Shown here piece after piece: positions 24,330 through 33,810 of a stretch of 64,000 nucleotides of DNA; position 1 is the first letter of the stretch; every line of letters begins with the position of its first letter. Made by a program: the position numbers and the translations under genes. The stretch spans positions 124,001-188,000 of the forward strand of contig NZ_SRLE01000004.1 in assembly GCF_004745945.1 (NCBI RefSeq). The letters run 5' to 3'. The notes under the pieces are model-generated. The model saw nothing but the letters and a program-made list of their open reading frames with translations. It ran no database searches and had not been told where the DNA came from. This stretch comes from Mangrovimicrobium sediminis (GTDB taxonomy: Bacteria; Pseudomonadota; Gammaproteobacteria; Pseudomonadales; Halieaceae).

Positions 24330-24806
24330 GTGGAAAACCTGACGCTATTATTCCTGTGCACCCATAACCGCTGTCGCAGCATTCTCGCCGAGGCGATTGC
24401 CACGCGCCGCGGCGGCGGCTGCCTGCGCGCGTACAGCGCCGGCAGTGCCCCGGCGGGTGAAGTGCACCCCGATACCCTCGCGGCACTGCAAGCCCGTGGC
24501 TACCCGGTGGCCGGCCTGCACAGCAAGGCCTGGGACGCGGGCCTGGGTTGCGAGCCGGACGCGGTCATCACCCTGTGCGACAGCGCCGCCGGCGAGACCT
24601 GCCCGCTGTGGCTGCAGGACACACCGCGCCTGCACTGGGGGCTGGAAGATCCCTCGCGGGCGCAACCGGGCGCTGCCCGCGACGCCGCATTTGCGCGGGT
24701 GATCGACACCCTCGAATCGCGTATTTTGCGCCTGGTGGACGCGGGGATTTACCGGCAGCGCGGTGACGCGTTGCGCTCGGCGATGCAGGCATTGGCAGGG
24801 GAGTAA
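24330..24806 (+). CDS. arsC: Arsenate reductase, thioredoxin-coupled LMW-PTP type
   Basis: A 158-residue arsenate reductase related to low-molecular-weight tyrosine phosphatases. The P-loop F-L-C-T-H-N-R-C-R gives the CX5R motif (Cys10, Arg16). Cys83 and Cys91 in T-L-C-D-S-A-A-G-E-T-C form the redox relay expected for the thioredoxin-dependent pI258 class. It reduces arsenate to arsenite for export by the Acr3 gene that follows 6 bp later. The start is GTG. No arsR is adjacent, so the usual arsenite-responsive repressor is missing from this operon. Confidence 0.92.
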   Translation: MENLTLLFLCTHNRCRSILAEAIATRRGGGCLRAYSAGSAPAGEVHPDTLAALQARGYPVAGLHSKAWDAGLGCEPDAVITLCDSAAGETCPLWLQDTPRLHWGLEDPSRAQPGAARDAAFARVIDTLESRILRLVDAGIYRQRGDALRSAMQALAGE

Positions 24807-24812
24807 CCGATC

Positions 24813-25844
24813 TTGGGACTGTTTGAACGCTACCTCAGTGTGTGGGTGGGCCTGGCGATTGGCGTCGGGGTGGTGCTCGGCGCGCTGGCGCCGGCGCCGG
24901 TACAGGCGGTGGCTGCGCTGGAACTGGCGCACGTCAACCTGCCGGTGGCCGTGCTCATCTGGGTGATGATCTACCCGATGATGGTGCAGGTGGATTTCTC
25001 CTCCCTGCGCGATGTGGGCGACAAGCCGCGTGGCCTGGCCCTGACCCTGGTGGTCAACTGGCTGATCAAACCCTTCACCATGGCGGCCCTGGGCTGGCTG
25101 TTCTTTCGCGTGTTGTTCGCCGACCTGGTAGCGCCGGAGACCGCCACCGAATACATCGCCGGCATGATCCTGCTCGGCGTCGCGCCGTGTACCGCCATGG
25201 TGTTCGTGTGGAGCCAGCTGACCCGCGGCGACGCCACCTACACCCTGGTCCAGGTCTCGCTCAACGACGTGATCATGGTGTTCCTGTTCGCGCCCCTGTG
25301 TGCGCTGCTGCTCGGCCTCAGCGATGTGGTGGTGCCCTGGCAGACGCTGCTGCTGTCGGTCACGCTGTACGTGGTGCTGCCGCTGATCGCCGGCGTGCTC
25401 ACCCGCCGCGCCCTGGATTCCGCCGGCGACCACCAGCGCCTGCAGCGTTTCCTGTCGCGCATGAAACCGTTTTCCATTCTCGGCCTGCTGCTCACCGTGG
25501 TTCTGCTGTTCGCCTTCCAGGCCGAGCGCATCATCGGCAACCCCCTGGCCATCGTACTCATCGCCATCCCGTTGCTGTTGCAGACCTACGGCATTTTCGC
25601 CCTGGCCTATACCGCCGCGCGCTGGCTGCGCCTGCCGCACCCGATCGCCGCGCCGGCCTGCCTGATCGGCACCTCGAATTTCTTTGAGCTGGCGGTGGCG
25701 GTGGCGATATCCCTGTTCGGCCTGGAGTCCGGCGCCGCGCTGGCGACGGTGGTCGGGGTGCTGGTGGAGGTGCCGGTGATGCTGTCGCTGGTGGCCTTCG
25801 CCAACCGCACGCGGCACTGGTTTGAACCGGGCTCTGCGGGGTAA
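24813..25844 (+). CDS. acr3: Arsenite efflux permease Acr3
   Basis: A 343-residue ten-helix transporter of the BART/Acr3 family that exports arsenite. The family mark is [13 protein letters not shown] with the essential Cys126, together with N-W-L-I-K-P-F and the later [13 protein letters not shown]. The TTG start is supported by a GGGGAG site 8 bases upstream and lies 6 bp past arsC. The operon is thus arsC-acr3. It converges on the TetR gene, and no metallochaperone is present. Confidence 0.94.
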   Translation: MGLFERYLSVWVGLAIGVGVVLGALAPAPVQAVAALELAHVNLPVAVLIWVMIYPMMVQVDFSSLRDVGDKPRGLALTLVVNWLIKPFTMAALGWLFFRVLFADLVAPETATEYIAGMILLGVAPCTAMVFVWSQLTRGDATYTLVQVSLNDVIMVFLFAPLCALLLGLSDVVVPWQTLLLSVTLYVVLPLIAGVLTRRALDSAGDHQRLQRFLSRMKPFSILGLLLTVVLLFAFQAERIIGNPLAIVLIAIPLLLQTYGIFALAYTAARWLRLPHPIAAPACLIGTSNFFELAVAVAISLFGLESGAALATVVGVLVEVPVMLSLVAFANRTRHWFEPGSAG

Positions 25845-25883
25845 TTTGCGGGCGCGCGATGCGCAGCCCTGGCCGGGCCCGGG

Positions 25884-26522
25884 TCAGCCCGCCGCGGGCT
25901 GGGGAGCGGCGCTGATCCCGGCGATAAACGTGGCCACCCCGAGGTCCATCTGCCGGCGCAGGTCGATATGCCGCTCGAACAATTCCGGCGCATCCACGCG
26001 CAGCGTCGCCAGGCCGTGAATCCCGGACCAGGCGGCGTTGGCCAGGTAAGTGGGGTGATCCGCCGCCCGGTACAGGCCGAGGTCTATGCCGTGCTGTAAC
26101 ACCGCCTGCACCAGCCGCAGGGTCTGGCGGCTGGCCTCGCGCAGTTCCGGGTAGCGCGCTGCCGGTTGCACCGCGGGTCCGAACATCAGCTTGAACATCT
26201 GCGGGTTCTCCGCGGCGTAGTCGACGTAGGCGTGGGTGAGGGCGAACAACTGGTCGGTGGGGTTGTCTCCGGCGCGCTCACGGGCGGCGCCGAGGGCCGC
26301 GAACAGTTCGTGGTAGCCTCGGGTGGCGATCGCCGCCAGCAACTCGCCCTTGTCGGTGAAGTGCCGGTAGGGCGCGGTCTGCGATACACCGATGGCCCGC
26401 GCCAGGGCGCGCAGGCTGAGGTCCTCGACACTGATCTCACCGAGCTGGGCGATGGCGGTGTCCAGCAACTCGGCGCGCAGGTTGCCGTGGTGGTAGGTTT
26501 TCTGGTTGGCGGCTTCGGTCAT
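25884..26522 (-). CDS. TetR/AcrR family regulator
   Basis: A 212-residue repressor. The N-terminal helix-turn-helix domain (about 10-60) reads [10 protein letters not shown] then [21 protein letters not shown]. The C-terminal ligand-binding domain is of the WHG type ([11 protein letters not shown]). The ATG at 26522 was preferred because conservation begins just after it. It converges with arsC-acr3 and lies downstream of mdh's terminator, so its target gene is not obvious from position; an ars role is possible but unsupported. Confidence 0.9.
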   Translation of the reverse strand: MTEAANQKTYHHGNLRAELLDTAIAQLGEISVEDLSLRALARAIGVSQTAPYRHFTDKGELLAAIATRGYHELFAALGAARERAGDNPTDQLFALTHAYVDYAAENPQMFKLMFGPAVQPAARYPELREASRQTLRLVQAVLQHGIDLGLYRAADHPTYLANAAWSGIHGLATLRVDAPELFERHIDLRRQMDLGVATFIAGISAAPQPAAG

Positions 26523-26622
26523 GGTACTGGCATTAGAGCAGTATTGGCCGGGCAAGTCACGCGCGGGACTCTCCGACGCGCCCGCGGCGGGCTGCGCCAG
26601 CAGATTCCCATGAAAAACAGGC

Positions 26623-26652
26623 AAAAAAAAGCGTCACCCCTGCGGGCGACGC
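26623..26652 (-). terminator. Rho-independent terminator of mdh
   Basis: On the minus strand, a 9-bp GC-rich stem (arms at about 26631-26639 and 26644-26652, one G-T pair) is followed directly by eight T residues (26623-26630). It sits 23 bp past the mdh stop and is a textbook intrinsic terminator. Confidence 0.9.
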
Positions 26653-26675
26653 CTTCCTGAACTTGCGGGCAGGAA

Positions 26676-27656
26676 TTACGGCAGCAGGTGCTGGACCGCG
26701 TCGCGCTCCTCGGTGAGTTCCTGCTCGGTGGCCTTCATCTTGGCTTCGCTGAACTCGCCGATCTCCAGGCCCTGGACGATTTCCCAGTCACCGCCCTTGC
26801 AGCGGCAGGGGAAGGAGTAGATCAGGCCTTCGGTGATGCCGTAGGAACCGTCGGAGTACACGCCCATGGAGACCCAGTCGTCGCCCTCGGTGCCCAGCGC
26901 CCAGGAGCGCATGTGGTCGATGGCGGCGTTGGCCGCGGAAGCCGCGGAGGAGGCGCCACGGGCCTTGATGATGGCCGCGCCGCGCTGCTGTACCACGGGG
27001 ATGAACTCGCCTTCGTACCACTCCTGGTCGACCAGGCTGATAGCGGTGTCGCTGCCGACCTTGCAGTTGAACAGGTCCGGGTACTGGGTGGCGGAGTGGT
27101 TGCCCCAGATGGTCATCTTGCTCACGTCGTTGACGGTCTTGCCGGTCTTGATCGCGATCTGGGTCTTGGCGCGGTTGTGGTCCAGGCGGGTCATCGCGGT
27201 GAAGTTGCGCGGGTCGATGTCCGGCGCGTTGCGCTGGGTGATCAGCGCGTTGGTGTTGGCCGGGTTGCCCACCACCAGTACCTTGATGTCCTTGCTGGCG
27301 TTGTCGTTGATCGCCTTGCCCTGCACGGAGAAGATTGCCGCGTTGGCTTCCAGCAGGTCCTTGCGCTCCATGCCGGGGCCGCGCGGGCGGGCGCCGACCA
27401 GCAGAGCGTAATCAGTGTCCTTGAAGCCCACGTTCGGGTCGTCGGTGCAGACGATGCCGGACAGCAGCGGGAACGCGCAGTCCTCCAGTTCCATCTTGAC
27501 GCCGTTCAGGGCATCCATGGCGGGCGTGATATCCAGCAGTTGCAGGATCACGGGCTGGTCGTCGCCGAGCATGGCGCCGGAGGCAATGCGGAAGAGCAGG
27601 GCGTAGCCGATCTGGCCTGCCGCGCCGGTGACGGTCACGCGTACGGGTGCTTTCAT
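26676..27656 (-). CDS. mdh: Malate dehydrogenase
   Basis: A 326-residue NAD-dependent malate dehydrogenase of the cytosolic-like MDH group, as found in many proteobacteria but different from the E. coli type. The Rossmann loop is T-G-A-A-G-Q-I-G-Y near residues 8-16. L-L-D-I supplies the NAD-specific Asp, [12 protein letters not shown] is the mobile loop with substrate Arg residues, and [12 protein letters not shown] holds the catalytic His. The ATG at 27656 has an AGGAA site upstream. It supplies oxaloacetate to the citrate synthase found elsewhere in this window. Confidence 0.96.
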   Translation of the reverse strand: MKAPVRVTVTGAAGQIGYALLFRIASGAMLGDDQPVILQLLDITPAMDALNGVKMELEDCAFPLLSGIVCTDDPNVGFKDTDYALLVGARPRGPGMERKDLLEANAAIFSVQGKAINDNASKDIKVLVVGNPANTNALITQRNAPDIDPRNFTAMTRLDHNRAKTQIAIKTGKTVNDVSKMTIWGNHSATQYPDLFNCKVGSDTAISLVDQEWYEGEFIPVVQQRGAAIIKARGASSAASAANAAIDHMRSWALGTEGDDWVSMGVYSDGSYGITEGLIYSFPCRCKGGDWEIVQGLEIGEFSEAKMKATEQELTEERDAVQHLLP

Positions 27657-27793
27657 CGGAGTGGGTTCCTCGCTGGTATTTCGGTGGGGTATTTCGGGGC
27701 GCACATTGTCGGGGGAATCCCGGGAAAATACAAGCCGGTCGGGCGTCCCTCTGACTGGTAGTTGGGCTTGGGCTGGCTAGCGGCCCGGAAGGC

Positions 27794-27885
27794 GGAAGGC
27801 CCGTTCCGAAAACCGCAAAAGCGCCATCCATGGCAGCTCGGCCTCGGCCATCCATGGCCTCGCACGTTTTCTCCACGGGCCTTCC
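27794..27885. repeat. Structured inverted-repeat unit A
   Basis: Outer arms 27794-27804 and 27875-27885 pair perfectly (11 bp). Inner arms 27808-27813 and 27866-27871 pair perfectly (6 bp), with TCC on both sides between them. They enclose a 52-nt core (27814-27865) holding two CCATCCATGG palindromic motifs that can each fold into a small hairpin. The whole unit can form a long stem ending in two hairpins. The core is 48/52 identical to the inverted core of unit B. Confidence 0.85.
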
Positions 27886-28017
27886 ACCTCCCGGTCCTCG
27901 CTCCGGTGCCACTCGGCGCCAATTTCTCGCTGCGAGTCCCCATGTAAGTCGGCTCTGCCGAAATACGTTGGTGCCCCTTTACCGGCTGTGGGGATACGCC
28001 AGTTGCAGGGACGGGGG

Positions 28018-28113
28018 ATGGCAGGCGCCTCCCCGGGACGTCCGAGGCCATGGATGGCCTCGGCCGAGCTGCCATGGATGGCGCCTTTGCGGTCCCGGGG
28101 AGGCGCCTGCCAT
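28018..28113. repeat. Structured inverted-repeat unit B
   Basis: Arms 28018-28039 and 28092-28113 are perfect 22-bp reverse complements of each other but unlike the arms of unit A. They enclose a 52-nt core (28040-28091) that is unit A's core in reverse orientation with four substitutions. Inside it, 28044-28061 is an 8-bp stem with a 2-base loop, and 28071-28082 is a second small palindrome. The structure is therefore conserved although the stem sequence is not. Confidence 0.88.
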
Positions 28114-28248
28114 TCACCGGCCCGGCGGAGTAGCGAACGTACAACACCCCTCAGCCAGCCGGTGAACGGGAAGTAGCCCACCAAACTGGACTCCCCAAGC
28201 CCGAAGCAAGTAAAATGCCCGCCAAATCAAGCACTAACGGCCCAAATC

Positions 28249-29094
28249 GTGCGCGAGCTGTCCCGCAAGGAAAAAACCGAGTTCAACAAGCTGCAGAAAC
28301 GCCTGCGGCGCAACGCCGGCAACGCCATCGTCGATTACAACATGATCGAGGAGGGCGACAAGGTCATGGTGTGCCTGTCCGGCGGCAAGGACTCCTACGG
28401 GATGCTCGACATCCTCATGAACCTGCAACACAGCGCGCCCATCGACTTCGAGCTGGTGGCGGTGAACCTCGACCAGAAACAGCCCGGCTTTCCCGAGGAC
28501 GTGCTGCCCGGATTCCTGGATGACATCGGCATTCCTTACTACATCCTCGAAAAAGACACCTACAGCGTGGTCAAGTCCGTGGTGCCCGAGGGCAAGACCA
28601 CCTGCGGCCTGTGTTCGCGGCTGCGGCGCGGCACCCTGTACGGCTTCGCCCAGGATATCGGCGCCACCAAGATCGCCCTGGGTCACCACCGCGACGATAT
28701 CGTCGAGACCCTGTTCCTCAACATGTTCTTCGGCGGCACGCTCAAGGCCATGCCGCCCAAGTTGCTCTCCGACGACCGCAAGAACGTGGTGATCCGCCCG
28801 CTGGCCTACTGCCGCGAGAAGGACCTGGCCCGCTACGCCGACTACAAGGCATTCCCGATCATTCCCTGCAACCTGTGCGGCTCGCAGGAAAACCTGCAGC
28901 GCGTGCAGGTGAAGAAGATGCTGGCGGACTGGGAGCGCGAGTACCCCGGACGCACCGAGACCATTTTCCGCAGCATCCGCAACGTCGCCCCCTCGCAACT
29001 GGCCGACGGTGAGCTGTTCGATTTCCGCTCCCTGCGCGCCGAGCAGATCGATACCGACCTGCATATCCCCCTTGTCAACGTGGTGAACCTCTGA
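28249..29094 (+). CDS. ttcA: tRNA 2-thiocytidine(32) synthetase TtcA
   Basis: A 281-residue PP-loop ATPase that thiolates cytidine 32 of certain tRNAs. The P-loop S-G-G-K-D-S is near residue 44. The iron-sulfur cysteines lie in [11 protein letters not shown], and the later C-N-L-C-G-S-Q-E is also conserved. It aligns closely with the E. coli protein from K-L-Q-K-R-L-R-R-N onward but has a shorter C-terminus. The start is GTG (no in-frame ATG is available upstream). Its stop codon overlaps the apparent CTG start of ccmA. Confidence 0.95.
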   Translation: MRELSRKEKTEFNKLQKRLRRNAGNAIVDYNMIEEGDKVMVCLSGGKDSYGMLDILMNLQHSAPIDFELVAVNLDQKQPGFPEDVLPGFLDDIGIPYYILEKDTYSVVKSVVPEGKTTCGLCSRLRRGTLYGFAQDIGATKIALGHHRDDIVETLFLNMFFGGTLKAMPPKLLSDDRKNVVIRPLAYCREKDLARYADYKAFPIIPCNLCGSQENLQRVQVKKMLADWEREYPGRTETIFRSIRNVAPSQLADGELFDFRSLRAEQIDTDLHIPLVNVVNL

Positions 29095-29705
29095 CCGCAG
29101 CCGCCGCCAGTGGCCCCCTGCTGAGCGCGCAGCAACTGGCGCTGTCGCGCGGTGGCCGCGAATTGTTCGGCGGGCTCAGTTTCGATATCTGTCCCGGGCA
29201 ACTGGTGCAGATCGAGGGCGCCAACGGTGCCGGCAAGACCAGCCTGCTGCGCATCCTCGCCGGGCTGTCGCGCTACGGTTTCGAGGGGCGCGTGGAACGC
29301 CATGCACCGCTGCTGTACCTGGGCCATCAACCTGCGGTGAAAGCGATGCTTACGCCGCGCGAAAACCTGGCCTGGCACGTGGCCGGGGAGGCGGACTTCG
29401 GCGCCGCCGCCATCGATGCGGCACTGGCCCGGGTCGGGCTGTACGGCTACGAGGACGTGCCCAGTCACGCGCTCTCCGCCGGGCAACACCGGCGCGTGAG
29501 TCTGGCCCGGCTGTACCTGTCCAACAGCCCGCTGTGGTTGCTGGACGAGCCGTTTACCGCCATCGATGTCGACGGGGTGGCGGCCCTGGAGGAGCGCAAG
29601 GCCGCGCACGTGGCCGCCGGCGGCGCCGTGGTGTTCACCTCGCACCAACCGATGCGCGGCAACTACAACGTTCGCCGCCTGTGCCTGCGCCGGGGCCTGC
29701 TGTGA
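29091..29705 (+). CDS. ccmA: Heme exporter ATPase CcmA, apparent CTG start
   Basis: The ATP-binding subunit of the CcmABCD complex, which releases holo-CcmE during cytochrome c maturation. Walker [10 protein letters not shown] is near residue 45. The signature is [10 protein letters not shown] and Walker B is [10 protein letters not shown]. No ATG, GTG or TTG occurs in frame between the stop at 29010 and the TTG at 29163. That TTG would delete the first beta strands ([15 protein letters not shown]). A CTG at 29091 makes a CTGA overlap with the ttcA stop and yields 204 residues, the normal CcmA length. CTG initiation by translational coupling is the simplest reading; CTG at 29118 or 29121 is also possible. 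Confidence 0.88.
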   Translation: MTAAAASGPLLSAQQLALSRGGRELFGGLSFDICPGQLVQIEGANGAGKTSLLRILAGLSRYGFEGRVERHAPLLYLGHQPAVKAMLTPRENLAWHVAGEADFGAAAIDAALARVGLYGYEDVPSHALSAGQHRRVSLARLYLSNSPLWLLDEPFTAIDVDGVAALEERKAAHVAAGGAVVFTSHQPMRGNYNVRRLCLRRGLL

Positions 29706-30388
29706 GCGCGCCCTCGCTGCCGGCGTTCTGCCTGCGCCTGGTGCGCCGGCAACTGGTATTGGCGGTGCGCCGGCCGGTGGAGATTCTCAACCCGCTGCTG
29801 TTTTTCGCCATGGTGGTGGCGCTGTTTCCGCTCGGCCTGGGGCCGGACCCGAAATCCCTGGCGAGCTTTGCCGCCGGTACCTTGTGGATCATTGCGCTGC
29901 TCTCCAACCTGCTGACCTCGGATACCATCTTTCGCGGCGATTACGACGACGGCAGCCTCGAGCAACTGCTGCTGGCGCCGCAGCCACTGTATTTCTCCGT
30001 GCTCGCCTACCTGGGCGCCCACTGGCTGCTGACCGGCGTGTCCCTGGCGCTGATCTCCCCGCTGTTCGCGCTGATGCTCAACCTGCCGCTGGAGGCCCTG
30101 CCGGCGCTGGTGGCCAGCCTGCTGCTCGGCAGCGGGGTGATGAGCCTGGTAGGCGGGGTCGGCGCCGCGTTGACCGTGGGCCTCAAGCGCGGCGGCATGC
30201 TGATCTCGCTGCTTATATTGCCCCTGTACATGCCGGTACTGATTTTTGGCAGCGCCGCGGTGCGCGCCGCGGCCCAGGGTTTTCCCGCTGGACCGCAGCT
30301 GGCCATTCTCGGCGCCATGTTCTGCCTGGCCATCGCCCTGGCGCCGCTGGCGACCGCCGCCGGCCTGCGCATCAGTATCGACGCCTGA
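29702..30388 (+). CDS. ccmB: Heme exporter permease CcmB
   Basis: A 228-residue, six-helix membrane protein, the permease partner of CcmA. Family marks are the N-terminal amphipathic segment R-P-V-E-I-L-N-P-L-L-F-F, F-R-G-D-Y-D-D-G-S-L-E-Q-L-L, and L-P-L-Y-M-P-V-L-I-F-G. The start is GTG in a GTGA overlap with the ccmA stop, which fits tight coupling and a fixed stoichiometry of subunits. Confidence 0.94.
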   Translation: MSAPSLPAFCLRLVRRQLVLAVRRPVEILNPLLFFAMVVALFPLGLGPDPKSLASFAAGTLWIIALLSNLLTSDTIFRGDYDDGSLEQLLLAPQPLYFSVLAYLGAHWLLTGVSLALISPLFALMLNLPLEALPALVASLLLGSGVMSLVGGVGAALTVGLKRGGMLISLLILPLYMPVLIFGSAAVRAAAQGFPAGPQLAILGAMFCLAIALAPLATAAGLRISIDA

Positions 30389-30409
30389 TCCGATTGCGAG
30401 CGGTTTAAG

Positions 30410-30437
30410 TTGTCCCTAATGTGGCCCCCTGTATAAT
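30410..30437 (+). promoter_or_regulatory. Internal promoter before ccmC
   Basis: TTGTCC at 30410-30415 and a perfect TATAAT at 30432-30437 are 16 bp apart, in the 59-bp gap between ccmB and ccmC. The predicted start point falls 0-4 bases before the ATG at 30448, with no Shine-Dalgarno visible, so transcripts from here would be nearly leaderless. Confidence 0.6.
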
Positions 30438-30447
30438 TGCCCGCGCT

Positions 30448-31191
30448 ATGTGGACCTTCTTCCATAAACTCGGCTCCCCGCCCTGGTTGTACGCCATCTC
30501 CGGCAGCATCCTGAAGTATCTTTTGCCGGCCACGCTGCTGGCGCTGGGCGTCGGGATGGTCTGGGGCCTGCTGTTCACGCCGCCGGATTTCCGCCAGGGC
30601 GACAGCTACCGCATCATCTATATTCACGTTCCCGCCGCGGCGGTGGCCCTGGCCGGCTACTACGTGATGGCCACGGCTGGCGCCATCAGCCTGATCTGGA
30701 AGATGAAGATGGCGGATATCGCCATGCAGTGCTGCGCGCCGATCGGTGCCGCGCTGACCTTCGTCGCGCTGGTCACTGGCTCCATCTGGGGCAAGCCCAC
30801 CTGGGGTACCTGGTGGGTGTGGGACGCCCGCATCACCTCGATGCTGATCCTGCTGTTCCTGTACCTGGGGGTCATCGCCCTCTACGAGGCCTACGACAAC
30901 AAGGCCGCCGCGGCGCGGGCCTGCGCGGTGCTGAGCCTGGTCGGCACGGTTAATATCCCGATCATCTACAAATCGGTGGACTGGTGGTACAGCCTGCACC
31001 AGCCGGCCTCGATCAAGTTCACCGGCGAGTCCAGCATCCACCCGAGCATGCTGTACCCGCTGCTGCTGATGATTGCAGCGTTCTACGCGCTGTTCGCCTG
31101 CGCGCTGCTGCTGCGCATGCGCGCGGAAATTCTCGACCGCGAGCGGCGTACCGGCTGGGTGCGCAAACTCCTGGAGGCCGATGCGGTCTGA
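30448..31191 (+). CDS. ccmC: Heme handling protein CcmC
   Basis: A 247-residue, six-helix protein that loads heme onto CcmE. The periplasmic WWD tryptophan-rich motif W-G-T-W-W-V-W-D-A-R is at about residues 118-127, flanked by the conserved heme-ligand histidines (Y-I-H-V-P and Y-S-L-H-Q). The ATG at 30448 was chosen because the conserved N-terminus M-W-T-F-F-H-K-L-G-S begins there. Its stop overlaps the ccmD start (TGATG). Confidence 0.96.
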   Translation: MWTFFHKLGSPPWLYAISGSILKYLLPATLLALGVGMVWGLLFTPPDFRQGDSYRIIYIHVPAAAVALAGYYVMATAGAISLIWKMKMADIAMQCCAPIGAALTFVALVTGSIWGKPTWGTWWVWDARITSMLILLFLYLGVIALYEAYDNKAAAARACAVLSLVGTVNIPIIYKSVDWWYSLHQPASIKFTGESSIHPSMLYPLLLMIAAFYALFACALLLRMRAEILDRERRTGWVRKLLEADAV

Positions 31192-31388
31192 TGTACTTCC
31201 ACGATCTGCACAGCGCGCTGCACATGGATGGCCACGGCGCCTTTGTCTGGGCGGCCTACGCCATTACCTGCGTTGTGCTGCTGCTGATTGTTGTAGCGCC
31301 GCTGCGCCGTCGCCGGCGCCTGCTGCGCGAGATGAGCGCGGAGGCGCGGCGCCAGCGCGGTGTGCCGACCCAGGGGAGTGAAGCCTGA
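31191..31388 (+). CDS. ccmD: Heme exporter small subunit CcmD
   Basis: A 65-residue single-pass membrane protein. The N-terminal [12 protein letters not shown] motif is diagnostic, followed by one hydrophobic helix (about 19-38) and a basic cytoplasmic tail ([11 protein letters not shown]). It stabilises CcmC-CcmE and is needed for CcmE release. It overlaps its neighbours by one base at each end (TGATG), showing polycistronic coupling. Confidence 0.92.
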   Translation: MYFHDLHSALHMDGHGAFVWAAYAITCVVLLLIVVAPLRRRRRLLREMSAEARRQRGVPTQGSEA

Positions 31389-31837
31389 TGCATCCTGTTC
31401 GCAAACAACGCCTGTACCTGGTGCTGTTCCTGGTGGCGTTTTCCAGTATCGCCATCGGCCTGGTGGTCTATGGCCTGCGCGGCAACATCAACCTGTTCTT
31501 CCCGCCCGCCGAGGTCGCCGCCGGCAAGGCGCCGCTGGGCCAGTCCATCCGCGTCGGCGGCATGGTGGTGGACGGCAGCATCCAGCGCAGCGAGCACAAC
31601 CTCGAGGTGCGCTTCGAGCTGACCGACTACGCCGCCACGGTGCCGGTCATCTATGAAGGCATCCTGCCGGACCTGTTCGACGAGGGGCAGGGGGCGGTAG
31701 CCTCGGGGCAGCTGAATGCCGACGGTGTGCTGGTGGCCTCGGAAGTGCTGGCCAAGCACGATGAAAACTACATGCCGCCGGAGGTGGCCGAGGCGCTGGA
31801 ACGCTCGGGTGCAAGCCCCGGGGGGAACAGCAAGTGA
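31388..31837 (+). CDS. ccmE: Cytochrome c-type biogenesis heme chaperone CcmE
   Basis: A 149-residue periplasmic heme chaperone anchored by an N-terminal helix (about 9-29). The soluble beta-barrel part has [11 protein letters not shown] and [10 protein letters not shown]. His124 in [10 protein letters not shown] is the covalent heme-binding residue, and the Tyr four residues later is the axial ligand, exactly as in the H-type CcmE of E. coli. It starts at a TGATG overlap. Confidence 0.96.
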   Translation: MHPVRKQRLYLVLFLVAFSSIAIGLVVYGLRGNINLFFPPAEVAAGKAPLGQSIRVGGMVVDGSIQRSEHNLEVRFELTDYAATVPVIYEGILPDLFDEGQGAVASGQLNADGVLVASEVLAKHDENYMPPEVAEALERSGASPGGNSK

Positions 31838-33810
31838 TTGCCGAGATCGGTCATTTCGCCCTGATCCTGGCGCTGGGCCTGTCCCTGTGCCTGGCGGTAG
31901 TGCCGGCCTGGGGCGCCTGGCGGCGCAACGTCGCGGCCATGGCCCTGGCGCCGGGCCTGGCCATCGGCATGCTGGTATTCGTGAGCATCAGTTTCGCCTG
32001 CCTGGCCACGGTCTTCCTGCAGGACGATTTTTCCGTGGCCTTGGTCGCCAATCACAGTAATTCGCTGCTGCCCGACATCTACAAGTTCAGCGCCGTGTGG
32101 GGCAACCACGAGGGATCGCTGTTGCTGTGGGTGCTGATCCTCGCGTTGTGGACCGCCGCCGTCGCGGTGTTCAGCAGCCAGTTGCCGTTGGTGATGCTGG
32201 CGCGGGTACTGTCCGTGATGGGTGGGGTCGGTGTCGGTTTCCTGTCCTTCTCACTGCTCACCTCCAATCCCTTCGCGCGCCTGTTGCCCGGCGCGCCGGC
32301 CGATGGCAGCGACCTCAACCCGCTGCTGCAGGACCCTGGCCTGATCATCCATCCGCCCTTGCTGTACATGGGCTACGTCGGCTTCTCCGTAGCCTTTGCC
32401 TTTGCCATCGCGGCGCTGCTCGGCGGTCGACTGGACGCGGCCTGGGCGCGCTGGTCGCGGCCCTGGACCAATATCGCCTGGGCCTTCCTGTCGCTGGGCA
32501 TCATGCTCGGCAGCTGGTGGGCCTACTACGAGCTGGGCTGGGGCGGCTGGTGGTTCTGGGACCCGGTGGAGAACGCCTCGTTCATGCCCTGGCTGGCGGG
32601 TACGGCGCTGGTGCACTCCCTGGCGGTGACGGAAAAGCGCGGCCTGTTCAAAAGCTGGACGGTACTGCTCGCCATCTTTGCCTTCTCCCTGAGCCTGCTG
32701 GGGACGTTCATGGTGCGCTCCGGCGTGCTCACCTCGGTTCACGCCTTCGCCACCGACCCGGCGCGCGGCATGTACATCCTGGTGTTCCTCGGCATCGTCG
32801 TGGGCGGCTCGCTCACCCTGTACGCGCTGCGTGCCCCGGCGGTGAGCAGTCGCGTCGGCTTCGCCTGGGTGTCGCGGGAAACCCTGCTGCTCGCCAATAA
32901 CGTCGTGTTCCTGGTGGCCACGCTGACCGTACTGTTCGGCACGCTGTTCCCGCTGATCATGGATGCCCTCGGCTTCGGCAAGTATTCGGTGGGGCCGCCG
33001 TACTTCAACGCCGTGTTCGTGCCGCTGATGGCGCTGCTCACGCCGTTCATGGGGCTAGGGCCGCTGTCGCGCTGGAAACAGGACAGCGGCGCGCGCTGGC
33101 AACGGGAGTTGCTGGTGCCGGCCCTGGTCGCCCTGGGCTGCGCGGTGACCCTGCCCTGGCTGGGCGGCGGTTTCAACCTGTGGGTGGCGCTGGCGGTACT
33201 GCTCGCGGCCTGGCTGGTGGTCGGGCTGGCTCGCGACGTGATCATCCGCGTGAAGCGGGTCGGCGACCTCGGCCGCGGCCTGCGCCGGTTGGCGCCGAGC
33301 TACTGGGGTATGGTGCTGGCCCACCTGGGTTTCGCCATGGCGCTGATCGGTATCGTCGCCACCAGTCAGTATTCGATCGAGCACGACCTGAAAATGACCC
33401 CGGGGGATACCGAGACCCTGGCCGGCTACGAATTCCGTTTCGTGGCGCTGGAGCAGAAGCGCGGCCCCAATTACCTGGCCAGCGAGGCGCAATTCGAGGT
33501 CAGTCAGGGTGGTGAAGTCATTGCCCGGCTGGCGCCGCAGAAGCGTCGCTACCTGGCCGGCGGCTCGATGATGACCGAGGCGGCGATCGACCCGGGCCTG
33601 TTCCGCGACCTGTACGTGGCAATGGGCGAACCGGTCGGCAGCGATGGCGGCTGGGCCATCCGCCTGCACTACAAGCCGATGGTGCGCTGGATGTGGCTGG
33701 GCGCCATCTTCATGGCGCTGGGCGGTTTCGCCACGGTGGCGGACCGCCGCTACCGGCAACAGCGCGGCGCGCGCACCGCTCCCGAGGTGGCACATGCCGG
33801 CGCGGCTTAA
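31834..33810 (+). CDS. ccmF: Cytochrome c heme lyase subunit CcmF
   Basis: A 658-residue integral membrane protein that transfers heme from CcmE to apocytochrome c. The WWD motif is [14 protein letters not shown] at about residues 235-248. Other conserved parts are [11 protein letters not shown] near 89, H-P-P-L-L-Y-M-G-Y near 172 and Y-S-I-E-H-D near 512. The start is GTG in a GTGA overlap with ccmE, and the end overlaps the ccmG start by 17 bp. Confidence 0.96.
   Translation: MIAEIGHFALILALGLSLCLAVVPAWGAWRRNVAAMALAPGLAIGMLVFVSISFACLATVFLQDDFSVALVANHSNSLLPDIYKFSAVWGNHEGSLLLWVLILALWTAAVAVFSSQLPLVMLARVLSVMGGVGVGFLSFSLLTSNPFARLLPGAPADGSDLNPLLQDPGLIIHPPLLYMGYVGFSVAFAFAIAALLGGRLDAAWARWSRPWTNIAWAFLSLGIMLGSWWAYYELGWGGWWFWDPVENASFMPWLAGTALVHSLAVTEKRGLFKSWTVLLAIFAFSLSLLGTFMVRSGVLTSVHAFATDPARGMYILVFLGIVVGGSLTLYALRAPAVSSRVGFAWVSRETLLLANNVVFLVATLTVLFGTLFPLIMDALGFGKYSVGPPYFNAVFVPLMALLTPFMGLGPLSRWKQDSGARWQRELLVPALVALGCAVTLPWLGGGFNLWVALAVLLAAWLVVGLARDVIIRVKRVGDLGRGLRRLAPSYWGMVLAHLGFAMALIGIVATSQYSIEHDLKMTPGDTETLAGYEFRFVALEQKRGPNYLASEAQFEVSQGGEVIARLAPQKRRYLAGGSMMTEAAIDPGLFRDLYVAMGEPVGSDGGWAIRLHYKPMVRWMWLGAIFMALGGFATVADRRYRQQRGARTAPEVAHAGAA

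Larger units (their letters stand above)
27657..28248. other. 592-bp divergent mdh-ttcA gap with structured repeats
   Basis: There is no credible gene here. Short open frames in this stretch read through repeated CCATCCATGG-containing DNA in several frames and have no protein-like features. The gap contains two large hairpin units (27794-27885 and 28018-28113) in opposite orientation. Between them (27886-28017) is unique-looking sequence, and past them a further 9-bp inverted pair lies at 28113-28121 and 28158-28166. Promoters for mdh and ttcA must lie here but were not clearly resolved. Confidence 0.8.

Noticed and set aside
25884-26522. TetR gene as the ars operon repressor
   Set aside because: It converges with the ars genes and is of a general TetR type without visible metalloid-binding cysteines; position alone is not enough.
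27794-28113. CRISPR array
   Set aside because: There are only two repeat units, in inverted orientation with unlike arms and no regular spacers; no cas genes.
27653-28165. Several 60-165-codon frames in the mdh-ttcA gap
   Set aside because: They translate the inverted repeats in different frames (repeated M-D-G or H-G-W stretches). No frame is favoured and no ribosome site is present.
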